Counted from the first letter of the stretch, positions 34,983-44,257 are shown. The stretch is 64,000 bases of DNA from Vagococcus hydrophili (GCF_011304195.1 NZ_CP049887.1:1798001-1862000); one strand, 5' to 3'. Numbers and translations are program-made. Notes: generated by a model not told the origin, from the sequence alone.

Positions 34983-35931
34983 GGGAAGCCAATTAGCAAC
35001 CACTCAAACGAAACAAGCAATGGCTGAAATAACTGACAGATATCCAGACATTCAACTAGAATTAATTGAAATTGTCACAAAAGGGGACCGATTAAAAAAT
35101 CATAGTCTAGCCACAATTGGTGGACAAGGAGCTTTTGTGAAAGAGATTGAGCATCAATTAATCGCAGGTGAGATTGATATTGCGGTTCATAGCTTAAAGG
35201 ACTTACCAACGCTTATTCCAATTGAATTAACCATTGGATGTACATTGAAAAGAAAAAGTCCATATGACTGCTTAATTGTTAGAGACAGTGCTCATAATTT
35301 AGAAAGCTTACCTAAGGGTGCAAAAGTAGGAACAAGTAGTTTAAGAAGACAAGCCCAGTTACTAAAACTAAGACCTGATTTAGAAATACTCCCTTTAAGA
35401 GGAAATATTGATACACGAATCAAACGATTAGTTGAAGGGAACTATGACGCAATTATGTTGGCCCATGCAGGTATTCAGCGTCTAGCTGTAGCAGAAGAAG
35501 AAGTCTTCTTTAACGTCTTAACAAGTGATGAATGTTTACCAGCAATCGGACAAGGAGCTCTTGCTCTTGAGTGTCGTGAAGATGATCATGAATTATTAGA
35601 GATATTAAGAAGTATTGAAGATACAGATACAAGAAAAGCAGTGGAAGCTGAACGAGCTTTTCTTAGAACAATGGATGGCAGTTGTACGTTTCCAATTGGT
35701 GGATTTGCAAAAATCGAAGGCGAGACCATAGTTGTTGAAGGTATGATTTCAAATTATAACGGCGTTGAAATGCTGAGAGAAACTTGTCGGCATCAAGATC
35801 CAATTAAGGCAGGGCAAGAATTAGGTGAATCATTAATCAATCAAGGCGCTAATCGATTAATCAAGGAGTGTCAAACCTATGTTAAGAACAATCCTTTACA
35901 CACGGGAAGACTCATGCCCGGCAACTATTAA
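34954..35931 (+). CDS. hemC: HemC, porphobilinogen deaminase
   Basis: Polymerises four porphobilinogens to hydroxymethylbilane. About 325 residues with VGTRGSQLATTQT, VHSLKDLPT, GTSSLRRQAQL, LRGNIDTRIKRL and the dipyrromethane cofactor Cys in MDGSCTFPIGG. GTG 34954 sits 7 bases after GAGGAG; the ATG at 34948 is only 1 base away from it and is unlikely. The 3' end overlaps hemD by 53 bases, unusually long. Confidence 0.97.
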   Translation: MKRIIRVGTRGSQLATTQTKQAMAEITDRYPDIQLELIEIVTKGDRLKNHSLATIGGQGAFVKEIEHQLIAGEIDIAVHSLKDLPTLIPIELTIGCTLKRKSPYDCLIVRDSAHNLESLPKGAKVGTSSLRRQAQLLKLRPDLEILPLRGNIDTRIKRLVEGNYDAIMLAHAGIQRLAVAEEEVFFNVLTSDECLPAIGQGALALECREDDHELLEILRSIEDTDTRKAVEAERAFLRTMDGSCTFPIGGFAKIEGETIVVEGMISNYNGVEMLRETCRHQDPIKAGQELGESLINQGANRLIKECQTYVKNNPLHTGRLMPGNY

Positions 35932-36613
35932 AGAACAATTTCAACGATTAGGGACAACTCTCATAGAACTGCCCCTAATTAAAACAGAAGGCTTAGCTCA
36001 TTGTTTACCAAAGACATTAATTGATTGGATTTTTTTTACCAGCTCCAATACAGTGAAATATTTGAATCAAGGCTTAGATTATTCGAAGCTCAAGGTAGCT
36101 TCTATTGGAAAAAAAACCAGTGAAGCTTTACGTCAAAAAGGTATTCAGATTGATTTTGAACCTAGTGAGGCAGTTGCTGAAATCATGATGTCAGAATGGT
36201 TAGAGCAACAAGAAGCGCCACAAGTTATCTTCTTACCAAACAGTGATTTGGCACGAAAAGTAATACCAGAAGCCGTAAAAAAGAGTCGTCATAAATTAAT
36301 CGAAGAAAAAGTTTATCATACTTATTTTCCAGAAGAATCAAAACGTAAACTAATCAATCTGTTTAAAGAAAATAACGTCGATTCAGCAATGTTTGCTAGT
36401 CCTAGTGCATGGCGTCATTTTAAAGAAACTGCGGATGAGGAACAAATTGATATAAGTGCTTGGCAATTTTACTCTATTGGTCCGATTACAAGTCAAGCAA
36501 TCGAACAATCGGGAGCAGTTGTAAAAAAAGAAAGTAAGGTTCATGACACGAAACATTTATATGAAGTCGTCTTAAAGGAGATTAAAGAAAATGGAAAAAT
36601 TTATGCGTCATAG
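35879..36613 (+). CDS. hemD: HemD, uroporphyrinogen-III synthase
   Basis: Closes hydroxymethylbilane to uroporphyrinogen III. The 244-residue two-lobed protein has [59 protein letters not shown] and [14 protein letters not shown], all typical of HemD. This is the standalone copy; a divergent HemD domain is fused to CobA at 25708. The start lies within hemC, preceded by AAGGAGTG. Confidence 0.93.
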   Translation: MLRTILYTREDSCPATIKEQFQRLGTTLIELPLIKTEGLAHCLPKTLIDWIFFTSSNTVKYLNQGLDYSKLKVASIGKKTSEALRQKGIQIDFEPSEAVAEIMMSEWLEQQEAPQVIFLPNSDLARKVIPEAVKKSRHKLIEEKVYHTYFPEESKRKLINLFKENNVDSAMFASPSAWRHFKETADEEQIDISAWQFYSIGPITSQAIEQSGAVVKKESKVHDTKHLYEVVLKEIKENGKIYAS

Positions 36614-37568
36614 AAGATTAAGAAGAACAAATTATATGAGAGACATGGTGAGAGAAAATCATTTGATATTAGATGACTTAATTTATCCTATGTTTGTCAT
36701 TGAAAAAGGTGAAACAAAAGAAATCAGCTCTATGCCAGGGATTTATCAATACACGTTAGCTGATTTCTCTAAAGAGCTAGATGAACTTAACGAATTAGGG
36801 ATTAAAGCGATTCTTTTATTTGGTATTCCTGAATGTAAGGATGCTGTTGGAACGGGGGCTTATCATAATCATGGTATTGTTCAAGAAGCCATTCGAATCG
36901 CTAAAGATAAATACCCAGAGATGCTTGTTGTGGCAGATACTTGCCTTTGTGAGTACACAGATCATGGTCATTGTGGTGTGGTTGAAGATGGTTATGTTAA
37001 AAATGATGAGAGCTTAAATTTGTTAGTTCAAACAGCTGTCAGCCAAGCAAAAAGTGGAGCAGATATTATTGCGCCATCTAATGCCATGGATGGGTTTGTT
37101 TATGCGATTAGAAAAGGTTTAGACGAGGCTGGTTTTACGAATATTCCAATTATGTCTTATGCGGTGAAATATGCCTCAAGTTTCTACGGTCCTTTTAGAG
37201 AAGCCGCAGGAAGTGCCCCACAATTTGGTGACCGTAAAACGTATCAAATGGATCCAGCGAATGGCCGAGAAGCAATGCGTGAGCTTGAAAGCGATATAGC
37301 AGAAGGCGCTGATATGTTTATCATCAAGCCAAGTATGTCATTTCTTGATGTGGTAAAAGAAGCCAGAGGAAAAACAGATGCACCGATTATTTGTTACAAT
37401 GTAAGTGGCGAGTATTCAATGGTCAAAGCAGCCAGCCTAAATGGTTGGATTGATGAAGAACGTGTAGTAAATGAAATGCTCATCTCAATGAAGAGAGCCG
37501 GAGCAGATATGATTATGACGTATTTTGCCAAAGATATTGCTAAAAGAATGAAAGAAGTTGAAAAATAA
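36591..37568 (+). CDS. hemB: HemB, delta-aminolevulinic acid dehydratase
   Basis: Condenses two aminolevulinates to porphobilinogen. Length 325 with [15 protein letters not shown], metal-ligand cysteines in [14 protein letters not shown], active-site lysines in [16 protein letters not shown] and in the later [13 protein letters not shown]. Zinc-type ligands are retained. ATG 36591 is 10 bases after AAAGGAG and overlaps hemD by 23 bases. Confidence 0.97.
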   Translation: MEKFMRHRRLRRTNYMRDMVRENHLILDDLIYPMFVIEKGETKEISSMPGIYQYTLADFSKELDELNELGIKAILLFGIPECKDAVGTGAYHNHGIVQEAIRIAKDKYPEMLVVADTCLCEYTDHGHCGVVEDGYVKNDESLNLLVQTAVSQAKSGADIIAPSNAMDGFVYAIRKGLDEAGFTNIPIMSYAVKYASSFYGPFREAAGSAPQFGDRKTYQMDPANGREAMRELESDIAEGADMFIIKPSMSFLDVVKEARGKTDAPIICYNVSGEYSMVKAASLNGWIDEERVVNEMLISMKRAGADMIMTYFAKDIAKRMKEVEK

Positions 37569-38882
37569 ATGAGACAAACAACGAAATCAGAGACAGCATT
37601 TATTAAGTCAAAAGAAGTTTTCCCAGGAGGCGTTAACAGTCCTGTTAGAGCGTTTGGTTCTGTAGGTGGAACCCCTTTATTCATAGATCACGCAAAAGGT
37701 GCGCATATTTATGATGTTGATGGGAATGAATATGTGGATTATGTTTTATCTTGGGGTCCTATGATTTTAGGACATGCCCAAGAGCAAGTCCTAAAAAAAG
37801 TGATGGAGACAGCCCAAAAAGGAACTAGTTTTGGTGCACCTTCACCTTTAGAAACAGAATTAGCCACATGGGTTAAAAAAAGAGTGCCATCGATTGAAAC
37901 CATGAGAATGGTTAATTCAGGTACGGAAGCTACAATGAGTGCGATTCGTTTAGCAAGAGGTTACACAAAAAGAGAAAAATTTATTAAATTTAATGGATGC
38001 TATCATGGGCATAGTGATTCGTTTTTAGTTAACGCTGGCTCAGGTGTGGCGACATTTGAACTAGAAGATTCACCAGGTGTTCCTAAAGAGTTAATCAAAG
38101 CTACTTTAAGTTTGGATTATAATGATTTAGAAGCAGTCGAAGAAGCGTTTAAACGCTACCCAGAAGAGATTGCGGCTGTTATCATTGAACCAATTGCAGG
38201 GAATATGGGACTGATTCCAGCAGAGCCAGAATTTCTTAAAGGTATAAGCAGATTAACGAAAGAATATGGTGCTTTGTTTATTTTTGATGAAGTCATGACG
38301 GGATTTAGATGCGATTATGATTCGGCACAAGGGCTTTATGATATTGATCCAGACTTAACAACCTTAGGTAAAGTGGTTGGTGGTGGCTTGCCAGCTGCGG
38401 TTTTTGGTGGTAAGAAAAAATATATGGACCATATTGCTCCAGTTGGTGCTGTCTATCAAGCAGGCACGCTTTCAGGTAATCCTTTAGCAATGGCAGCAGG
38501 GATTGCAACTTTAGAACAGTTAACCAAAAAAGATTACGAAGAGATGAATCAAAAAGTAATGCGTCTAACAAGTGGTATCAAAGAAAGCGCTGAAAAGCAT
38601 GGTCTGCCAATTCAAGTTTCGGCTAGAGGAACGATGTGGGGCTTCTTCTTTAATGAAAGTCCTGTGGTTGATTTTAAAACATCTAAAAATAGTGATCAAC
38701 ATTTCTTTGGACACTTCCATAAAGAGATGTTAAATCAAGGTGTGTACTTGTCACCCTCTCAATTTGAAACAAACTTTATGTCCACAGCTCATAGTGATGA
38801 AGACATTGAAAAAACCATTCAAGCTTTCAATACAACATTCGATGTGTTAGCAAAAAAAGGGATCGTCTATGAAGGTAAGTAA
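37569..38882 (+). CDS. hemL: HemL, glutamate-1-semialdehyde 2,1-aminomutase
   Basis: PLP enzyme making 5-aminolevulinate. The 437-residue protein has VFPGGVNSPVRAFGSVGG, VNSGTEATMSAIRLARG, FNGCYHGHSDSFL, FDEVMTGFR and the PLP Lys in LTTLGKVVGGGLPAAVFGG. Starts directly after hemB and overlaps the next gene by 14 bases. Confidence 0.97.
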   Translation: MRQTTKSETAFIKSKEVFPGGVNSPVRAFGSVGGTPLFIDHAKGAHIYDVDGNEYVDYVLSWGPMILGHAQEQVLKKVMETAQKGTSFGAPSPLETELATWVKKRVPSIETMRMVNSGTEATMSAIRLARGYTKREKFIKFNGCYHGHSDSFLVNAGSGVATFELEDSPGVPKELIKATLSLDYNDLEAVEEAFKRYPEEIAAVIIEPIAGNMGLIPAEPEFLKGISRLTKEYGALFIFDEVMTGFRCDYDSAQGLYDIDPDLTTLGKVVGGGLPAAVFGGKKKYMDHIAPVGAVYQAGTLSGNPLAMAAGIATLEQLTKKDYEEMNQKVMRLTSGIKESAEKHGLPIQVSARGTMWGFFFNESPVVDFKTSKNSDQHFFGHFHKEMLNQGVYLSPSQFETNFMSTAHSDEDIEKTIQAFNTTFDVLAKKGIVYEGK

Positions 38883-39603
38883 TTATCGAGATTTAACCAT
38901 TATGAATGTGACACCTGATTTACAACTAATGGTGGCCTGTGACAGTAGTGCTAGTATTGGACATAAAGAACATGACACCGTTCATATTGATCCAGAAATA
39001 GTGGCTGCCTGTTGTTTGAGAGTCCCATTATTTGAATTAATTTGTGTGGGAGCTAAACCAAATTTAGTTGTTGATATGATTGGTAACGAGTACGAATCAA
39101 CAGGTAAAAAGATGCTTTCAGGCATTCATTCAGAACTTAAAAAAGCGGGATTAGAAGATATTCCTCTAAATGGAAGTACAGAAGAAAATATGATCTCAAC
39201 CATGTCTAGTTTAGGAATTACTGTAATAGGAGAGCATTCAGGCAAATTTATACAACCAGTAATTTCTAAAAATGACTACTTATTTCAATTAGGTGAGCCT
39301 TTTGTGGGGAACGAAGTCATTGCTAATTTAGATCATTTGTGTGACTATCAAGACTTGTATCAGTTAAAAGCTGATGAGAGCGTCGTAGATATGTTACCAG
39401 TTGGTTCAAAAGGCATTGCTTATGAAGGGCACGTTTTAGCTACAGATAATAATTTAAAGATTGAATTTTACCAACCAGATGCTACTGATTTGAAAAAATC
39501 AGCTGGACCATCAACTGTGGTCTTAGTAGTTGTTTCAGCAGAAAAAAAATTCGAATTTAGTTTAAATCAGACTAATTTATTGGAAATTGGTCAGTTTAAA
39601 TAG
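38869..39603 (+). CDS. cblS: CblS-like AIR-synthase-fold protein, probable alpha-ribazole kinase
   Basis: The 244-residue protein resembles PurM/ThiL (AIR synthase-related) ATP-binding proteins: VACDSSASIGHKEHDTVHID, acidic and Gly-rich, then AACCLRVPLFELICVGAKP and NGSTEENMISTMSSLGITV. In Listeria innocua and Geobacillus, CblS of this type phosphorylates alpha-ribazole, replacing CobT. Its position between hemL and cobU, the lack of cobT, and a CblT-like transporter at 14690 support the assignment. Exact orthology cannot be tested here. Confidence 0.75.
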   Translation: MKVSNYRDLTIMNVTPDLQLMVACDSSASIGHKEHDTVHIDPEIVAACCLRVPLFELICVGAKPNLVVDMIGNEYESTGKKMLSGIHSELKKAGLEDIPLNGSTEENMISTMSSLGITVIGEHSGKFIQPVISKNDYLFQLGEPFVGNEVIANLDHLCDYQDLYQLKADESVVDMLPVGSKGIAYEGHVLATDNNLKIEFYQPDATDLKKSAGPSTVVLVVVSAEKKFEFSLNQTNLLEIGQFK

Positions 39604-39617
39604 GAGAGAAAAGAACT

Positions 39618-40211
39618 ATGGGGAAAATTATTTTAGTCATTGGTGGCGCAAGAAGTGGTAAATCATCTTTTGCAGAAGCCAAGTTACGAGATAAAGATTC
39701 AGTGTGCTATTTGGCAACTAGTGTGGTTGATCCAATGGACACTGAAATGATTGATCGAGTGAAGAAACATCAAAAGCAACGCCCGAATATTTGGCATACA
39801 GAAGAAAGATACCAAAATATCGGGGGCTTTCTTTCTGAGAATAAAGAGTATGACGGTTACTTACTGGATTGTGCCACAACCTTATCTATGAACTATTTTT
39901 ACGGCATGATGATAGAGAAGTACGGAAAAAACTACGAGTTAATCGATGACAAAATTGCTCATTTTACAGAAGAAGAAAAAGATGAGGTCGAAGCGCAAAT
40001 TACAAAGGAATGGCAAACTATTTTAGAAGCAGCCAAAGAGCTCAAAGGGGATATTTACATTGTAGCTAATGAAGTTGGATTGGGCATTGTTCCTGAAAAC
40101 TCATTTACAAGATGGTTTCGAGATGTTTATGGTCGCGTGAATCAATTGCTAGGCAAGGAAGCCGACCAAGTGTATCTAGTGGTAGCTGGAATACCGGTGA
40201 CGATTAAATGA
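39618..40211 (+). CDS. cobU: CobU, adenosylcobinamide kinase/guanylyltransferase
   Basis: Bifunctional enzyme activating adenosylcobinamide to its GDP form. P-loop VIGGARSGKSSFAE (residues 7-20), CYLATSVVDPMDTEM, the histidine in DRVKKHQKQRP, ANEVGLGIVPENSFTRWFRD and GRVNQLLGKEADQVYLVVAG. Length 197. Overlaps cobS by 4 bases. Confidence 0.95.
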   Translation: MGKIILVIGGARSGKSSFAEAKLRDKDSVCYLATSVVDPMDTEMIDRVKKHQKQRPNIWHTEERYQNIGGFLSENKEYDGYLLDCATTLSMNYFYGMMIEKYGKNYELIDDKIAHFTEEEKDEVEAQITKEWQTILEAAKELKGDIYIVANEVGLGIVPENSFTRWFRDVYGRVNQLLGKEADQVYLVVAGIPVTIK

Positions 40212-40966
40212 TAAAAAGTTTGATTTTATACTTCCAATTTTTTACGCAAATTCCAATTCCAATCGGTGTGGATAATCCAACTGAAAAAATGTGTACAGGT
40301 GTTAAATATTTTTCTTTTTTTGGTTTTCTTGTGGGAATTATTGAATCCCTTGTCTTTTTTATGAGTGCACAAGTCATGAGTTTAAGTATCTCTTGGCTTG
40401 TTGTTCTCTTTGTTGATGTGGTTTTAACAGGTGGATTTCACTTAGATGCAGTGGCTGATATGGCAGATGGCTTATTTTCTTCTCGAAAAAAAGAGCGAAT
40501 GTTAGAAATCATGAAAGACAGCCGAGTGGGTAGCAATGGTGTGTTAATTCTTATCTTTTATTATTTAATTTCCTTTGTCACCTTCTTTGAAATCTCGCCA
40601 ACTTTAGATATTAAAACAGGTATTTATTTGGTGATAGCCTTTAATTTAATTGGAAAAATGGGGATTTCTCTTTTGTTTTACAAAATGAAATATTCTGGAA
40701 GCAATCCAAATGGGTTGGGGACTGTTTTTGTGGGCGTGAAATTAATGGATGTTGTGATTGCACAGATTTTCGGTCTGATTGTTCTTTACTTAATGTTTGG
40801 TTACCGTGGATTAGTGAGCTGGCTAGTGGGTTCTCTTTTTGTTTTAGTTTATAAAAGATTCGTCTACAAAAAAATTGACGGCTTAAATGGTGATACATTA
40901 GGCGCAGCGTCTCCTTTAAGTCAGATTGTGTTCATGCTTCTTGTGAGCTGGATGCTAAAAGGATGA
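40208..40966 (+). CDS. cobS: CobS, adenosylcobinamide-GDP ribazoletransferase
   Basis: Membrane cobalamin synthase (252 residues) joining adenosylcobinamide-GDP with alpha-ribazole or its phosphate. Conserved FFTQIPIP near the N-terminus and LTGGFHLDAVADMADGLFSS with SRVGSNGV; the C-terminal part has KIDGLNGDTLGAASPLSQ. Five to six hydrophobic segments. Overlaps cobU and cobC by 4 bases each. Confidence 0.95.
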   Translation: MIKSLILYFQFFTQIPIPIGVDNPTEKMCTGVKYFSFFGFLVGIIESLVFFMSAQVMSLSISWLVVLFVDVVLTGGFHLDAVADMADGLFSSRKKERMLEIMKDSRVGSNGVLILIFYYLISFVTFFEISPTLDIKTGIYLVIAFNLIGKMGISLLFYKMKYSGSNPNGLGTVFVGVKLMDVVIAQIFGLIVLYLMFGYRGLVSWLVGSLFVLVYKRFVYKKIDGLNGDTLGAASPLSQIVFMLLVSWMLKG

Positions 40967-41517
40967 CGCGAAAAATATACTTGATCCGCCACGGGGAAAC
41001 GGATTTAAATAAAAAAAAATGTTTTTATGGCAGTCTGGATGTTTCAATTAATGACACTGGTAAACAACAAGCCCAAAAATTAAAAGTAGATTTTAAGGAA
41101 ATAAATGTGGCGACTATTTTTGTGAGTGACATGAAAAGAGCGAAGGAAACAGCAGAAATTATTTTTCCAAAGCAAACTAAAATAGTAAAAGCCAATTTAT
41201 CAGAAAAAGGTTTTGGAAAGTGGGAAGGATTGAATGCTAACCAAATTGAGGCAAGCTATCCTAAAGAATGGCAAAAGTGGCTAGATGAACCTTTTGACTA
41301 TACACCACCTGAAGCTGAAAAGTTTAAAGAATTTCGAAAAAGAGTCTTAAGGGTATATCGAGAAATTATTCAAACAACGACAGGTGATATAGCAATTGTC
41401 TGTCACTTAGGCGTGATTCGAACAATTGTCAGTGAAGTGAAACAGCTTGATTTTTGGTCTATTCATTTAGCACAAGACGCTTGGTTAGAGCTAGAAATAG
41501 AAAACAATCTAAAGTAA
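40963..41517 (+). CDS. cobC: CobC-type histidine phosphatase (alpha-ribazole phosphatase)
   Basis: Histidine phosphatase family protein of 184 residues: LIRHGETDLNKKK (RHGE, residues 9-12), VSDMKRAKETAEII, EKGFGKWEGLNA and the second catalytic His in IAIVCHLGVIRTI. By position it removes the 5' phosphate from alpha-ribazole phosphate or cobalamin phosphate. Last gene of the operon; its stop codon lies inside the terminator stem shared with pabC. Confidence 0.92.
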   Translation: MTRKIYLIRHGETDLNKKKCFYGSLDVSINDTGKQQAQKLKVDFKEINVATIFVSDMKRAKETAEIIFPKQTKIVKANLSEKGFGKWEGLNANQIEASYPKEWQKWLDEPFDYTPPEAEKFKEFRKRVLRVYREIIQTTTGDIAIVCHLGVIRTIVSEVKQLDFWSIHLAQDAWLELEIENNLK

Positions 41518-41547
41518 CCCTAAAAAGGCTATTTTAGATTGTTTTTT
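41501..41547. terminator. Bidirectional terminator between cobC and pabC
   Basis: AAAACAATCTAAA (41501-41513) and TTTAGATTGTTTT (41533-41545) form a perfect 13-bp inverted repeat, with T runs on either strand. Both arms lie in coding sequence: the left arm encodes the end of CobC, the right arm the end of PabC, so both proteins end in NNLK. Confidence 0.85.
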
Positions 41548-42254
41548 GTCATGTTCAGATAATCTTTTAATAAAAAATCACAGATTGTACGTTCTTTGAA
41601 AATAAGGTTATCAAGAGAAACGACGGGCATAATCCCTAAAACAGCATTGGTAACAAAACATTCATCCATAGAAGCTAAATCATCAATGGAAATATCGATT
41701 TCTTCAATGTCATAGTTTTCCAAAAGATACTCTCTTAAGGTGCCTGGTAGTACGCCATTTTCAAGTCGTGGCGTGATGATTTTTTTGTCTCTAACAAAGA
41801 AAATATTAGACGTGCTGCATTCGCTAATTTGGTTTTTTGTATTCATAAAAACAACCTCATTAAAACCTTCTGATTTAGCCAACTCATTTTCTAAAATATT
41901 CTCAGCATAATTTAAGGTTTTATGATAAGTCAAAGGAGATGTTTCGTTTCGTTTAACCTCAGAAATCTTCAACTTGAAACCTTGTTGGTACATATCAGCA
42001 GTATATGGATTGTCTCGGATTGAAAAAATTTTATTTTCTTCAGAGATGGCAATTTTCAAAACAAAAGAAACACTCGTTTGTTGGCTAATGAATTCGGTTA
42101 TTTCTACTTCAGTTAGTGTTTGACTAATTTTCAAGTAAGCTAACGAGTGATTGATTCGTTTGAGATGTTTATCAAGAAGGACAGGTTGTTTTTGATCAAC
42201 ATAAATCGTCTCAAAAGCACCGATTCCAAAATAAAAACCTTTATCTAGTTTCAT
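41529..42254 (-). CDS. pabC: PabC, aminodeoxychorismate lyase
   Basis: PLP class IV enzyme (241 residues) releasing p-aminobenzoate for folate synthesis. Features: FGIGAFETIYVD, catalytic Lys in LTYHKTLNYAENIL, ISECSTSNIFFV and the C-terminal NGVLPGTLREYLL. AAGGAG 7 bases before the ATG. Last gene of pabABC, convergent with cobC. Confidence 0.92.
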   Translation of the reverse strand: MKLDKGFYFGIGAFETIYVDQKQPVLLDKHLKRINHSLAYLKISQTLTEVEITEFISQQTSVSFVLKIAISEENKIFSIRDNPYTADMYQQGFKLKISEVKRNETSPLTYHKTLNYAENILENELAKSEGFNEVVFMNTKNQISECSTSNIFFVRDKKIITPRLENGVLPGTLREYLLENYDIEEIDISIDDLASMDECFVTNAVLGIMPVVSLDNLIFKERTICDFLLKDYLNMTKNNLK

Positions 42255-42269
42255 TCAAAAGCTCCTTTC

Positions 42270-43628
42270 TTAATTTTTGAAGCTTTCAATAATCGCTTTG
42301 GCTTTTTGATTGGTTTCTTCAAACTCGTCAATTGGATCAGATTCATAGGTTAAACCACCACCAACACCGAGATGAAAGCAACCGTCTTTAGCAACTGCTG
42401 TTCGAATCACAATATTAAAATCGCAGTTCCCATCTAATGAAAAATAGCCAATAGAACCAGTATATAAACCACGGCGACTTTTTTCCAATTCATCAATGAT
42501 TTCCATAGCTCTAAATTTAGGATTACCTGTAATTGAGCCGCCTGGAGAAGCAGAAAGAATCGCATCCACACTAGAAATTTCCTTTTTAAGTGTTCCCGTC
42601 ACATCAGCTACTAAATGAAATACAGTGGCGTAAGGTTCGATTGAAAAAAGGTTAGGCACCTTTACAGAACCTGCTTGGCAAATTTTGTTCAGGTCATTTC
42701 GCTCTAAATCAACGACCATTAACAACTCACTTTTTTCTTTTTCAGAATTGGCTAAATCTTGCCGTAATAACTCGTCCTCTTCAGGTGTTTGTCCCCGTTT
42801 TCTAGTTCCTTTAATCGGACGCGTCGTAATTTCACGATTCTCAATCTTCATGAAACGCTCAGGAGATGAAGAAACAATTTGAAACTCGGGATAATTGAGA
42901 TACCCTCCAAATGGAGAGGGGTTAATCCTTCTTAATTTTCTGAATAAATCGAAAGGTGTGATATCGCTTTTAATTTGAAGTTGGCGCGTTAAATTCATCA
43001 CGTAAATATCGCCTTCGTAAATATAATTAACAACCTTTTCAATGGCTGAAATATAGGCATCCTTAGCCATATTCGTTGTGATAACTGGCTGAGATAAATT
43101 TTGATTGGCTGGTACGTAATTCTCAGAATTAGTTGTTAAAATTATTTGTTCTAGTGCTTCTAATCTGTCATTAGTAGAGGATAATTTACCATTGCAAACA
43201 ATTGCTAACTGCTTTTTATGATGATCTTCAATAATAAACGTATCATAGAAACAAAAAATAGCATCATTCATGCCAATCTCATCTTTATGCCGGGTTGGTA
43301 CACCCATTATTTTTCGACCGTAGTCATAAGAATAAAATCCTAAAGCTCCTTTAGTGATAGGTAACCCTGCTACTGTAGGCGTAAAGTCATTAATAAGTTG
43401 CTCATTTAGAATCTCTTCCACCGTTTGATTAACCACTTCATGGTTTAGTTTGACGGAGTTTTCAGAGCTTTCAATAATCAGGTAAGGATCAATGCCGATA
43501 ATTGAAAAATGACCTAACTCATTGACTAGAGAAGAATCTAAAAAGGCAGCATAATCATCTTCTTTGAATAAATTAAAAATAGTAGAAATACTTGGATAGT
43601 CTTGATAATACTTTATTTGTGTACTCAT
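42270..43628 (-). CDS. pabB: PabB, aminodeoxychorismate synthase component I
   Basis: Chorismate-binding enzyme of 452 residues with GDIYVMNLTRQLQIK, SSSPERFMKIENREI, TRPIKGTRKRG, LMVVDLERNDLNKIC and ASPGGSITGNPKFRAMEII. Neighbouring pabA and pabC support PabB rather than TrpE. The ATG at 43628 overlaps the pabA stop (TAATG), 7 bases after AAAGGAGAG; the longer frame is less likely. Confidence 0.92.
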   Translation of the reverse strand: MSTQIKYYQDYPSISTIFNLFKEDDYAAFLDSSLVNELGHFSIIGIDPYLIIESSENSVKLNHEVVNQTVEEILNEQLINDFTPTVAGLPITKGALGFYSYDYGRKIMGVPTRHKDEIGMNDAIFCFYDTFIIEDHHKKQLAIVCNGKLSSTNDRLEALEQIILTTNSENYVPANQNLSQPVITTNMAKDAYISAIEKVVNYIYEGDIYVMNLTRQLQIKSDITPFDLFRKLRRINPSPFGGYLNYPEFQIVSSSPERFMKIENREITTRPIKGTRKRGQTPEEDELLRQDLANSEKEKSELLMVVDLERNDLNKICQAGSVKVPNLFSIEPYATVFHLVADVTGTLKKEISSVDAILSASPGGSITGNPKFRAMEIIDELEKSRRGLYTGSIGYFSLDGNCDFNIVIRTAVAKDGCFHLGVGGGLTYESDPIDEFEETNQKAKAIIESFKN

Positions 43629-44215
43629 TAAAGATGCTCTCCTTTGCAATAAGAAATAAAGTTCTGGATCACTTCACTACCATATTCGGTTAATAGAGCT
43701 TCTGGATGGTACTGAACGCCAAAAATTGGTTTTGTTTTATGAGCAACTCCCATAATAACCCCATCAGAGCTTGTGGCAGTCACCTCTAAACAATCAGGTA
43801 GAGTCTCTAGTAAAATTTCCAAGGAATGATAACGAGTCACATTAAAAGTTTCTGGAATTTTAGCAAACATGTTGTGGTTAGTGTGAGTGACTTGAAAAAT
43901 CTTTCCATGTTGCGGTCTGTTTCCTTTTGCAACTGTTCCCCCGTAGTAATGACCAATCACTTGATGCCCCAAACAAACACCTAAAATAGGTAGAACGCCT
44001 TGATAAGTATTTAAAACCTCAATCGATTCTAAAGCATCTTCGGGACGTTTTGGACCAGGAGAGAGAATTAATCCTTTGATAGAATCTTGCTTCTCTTTAA
44101 TAAATTGTAAATCTAAATCGTCAATCCGCACCACTTTAATGTCTTCACCTAAAGCTTCAAAGTAAGCGGCTAAATTATAAACAAATGAATCGTAGTTATC
44201 AATTAAAAGAAACAT
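43628..44215 (-). CDS. pabA: PabA, aminodeoxychorismate synthase component II (glutaminase)
   Basis: Class I glutamine amidotransferase (195 residues): LLIDNYDSFVYNLA start, LILSPGPKRPEDA, nucleophile Cys in LGVCLGHQVIGHYYGG, and FGVQYHPEALLTEYG near the end. Supplies ammonia to PabB. ATG 44215, 5 bases after AAGGAG, is favoured over the in-frame upstream ATG at 44236. Confidence 0.92.
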   Translation of the reverse strand: MFLLIDNYDSFVYNLAAYFEALGEDIKVVRIDDLDLQFIKEKQDSIKGLILSPGPKRPEDALESIEVLNTYQGVLPILGVCLGHQVIGHYYGGTVAKGNRPQHGKIFQVTHTNHNMFAKIPETFNVTRYHSLEILLETLPDCLEVTATSSDGVIMGVAHKTKPIFGVQYHPEALLTEYGSEVIQNFISYCKGEHL

Positions 44216-44257
44216 AAAATCTCCTTTTTGGTTCATTATTCTAATTACTTTAATTCA

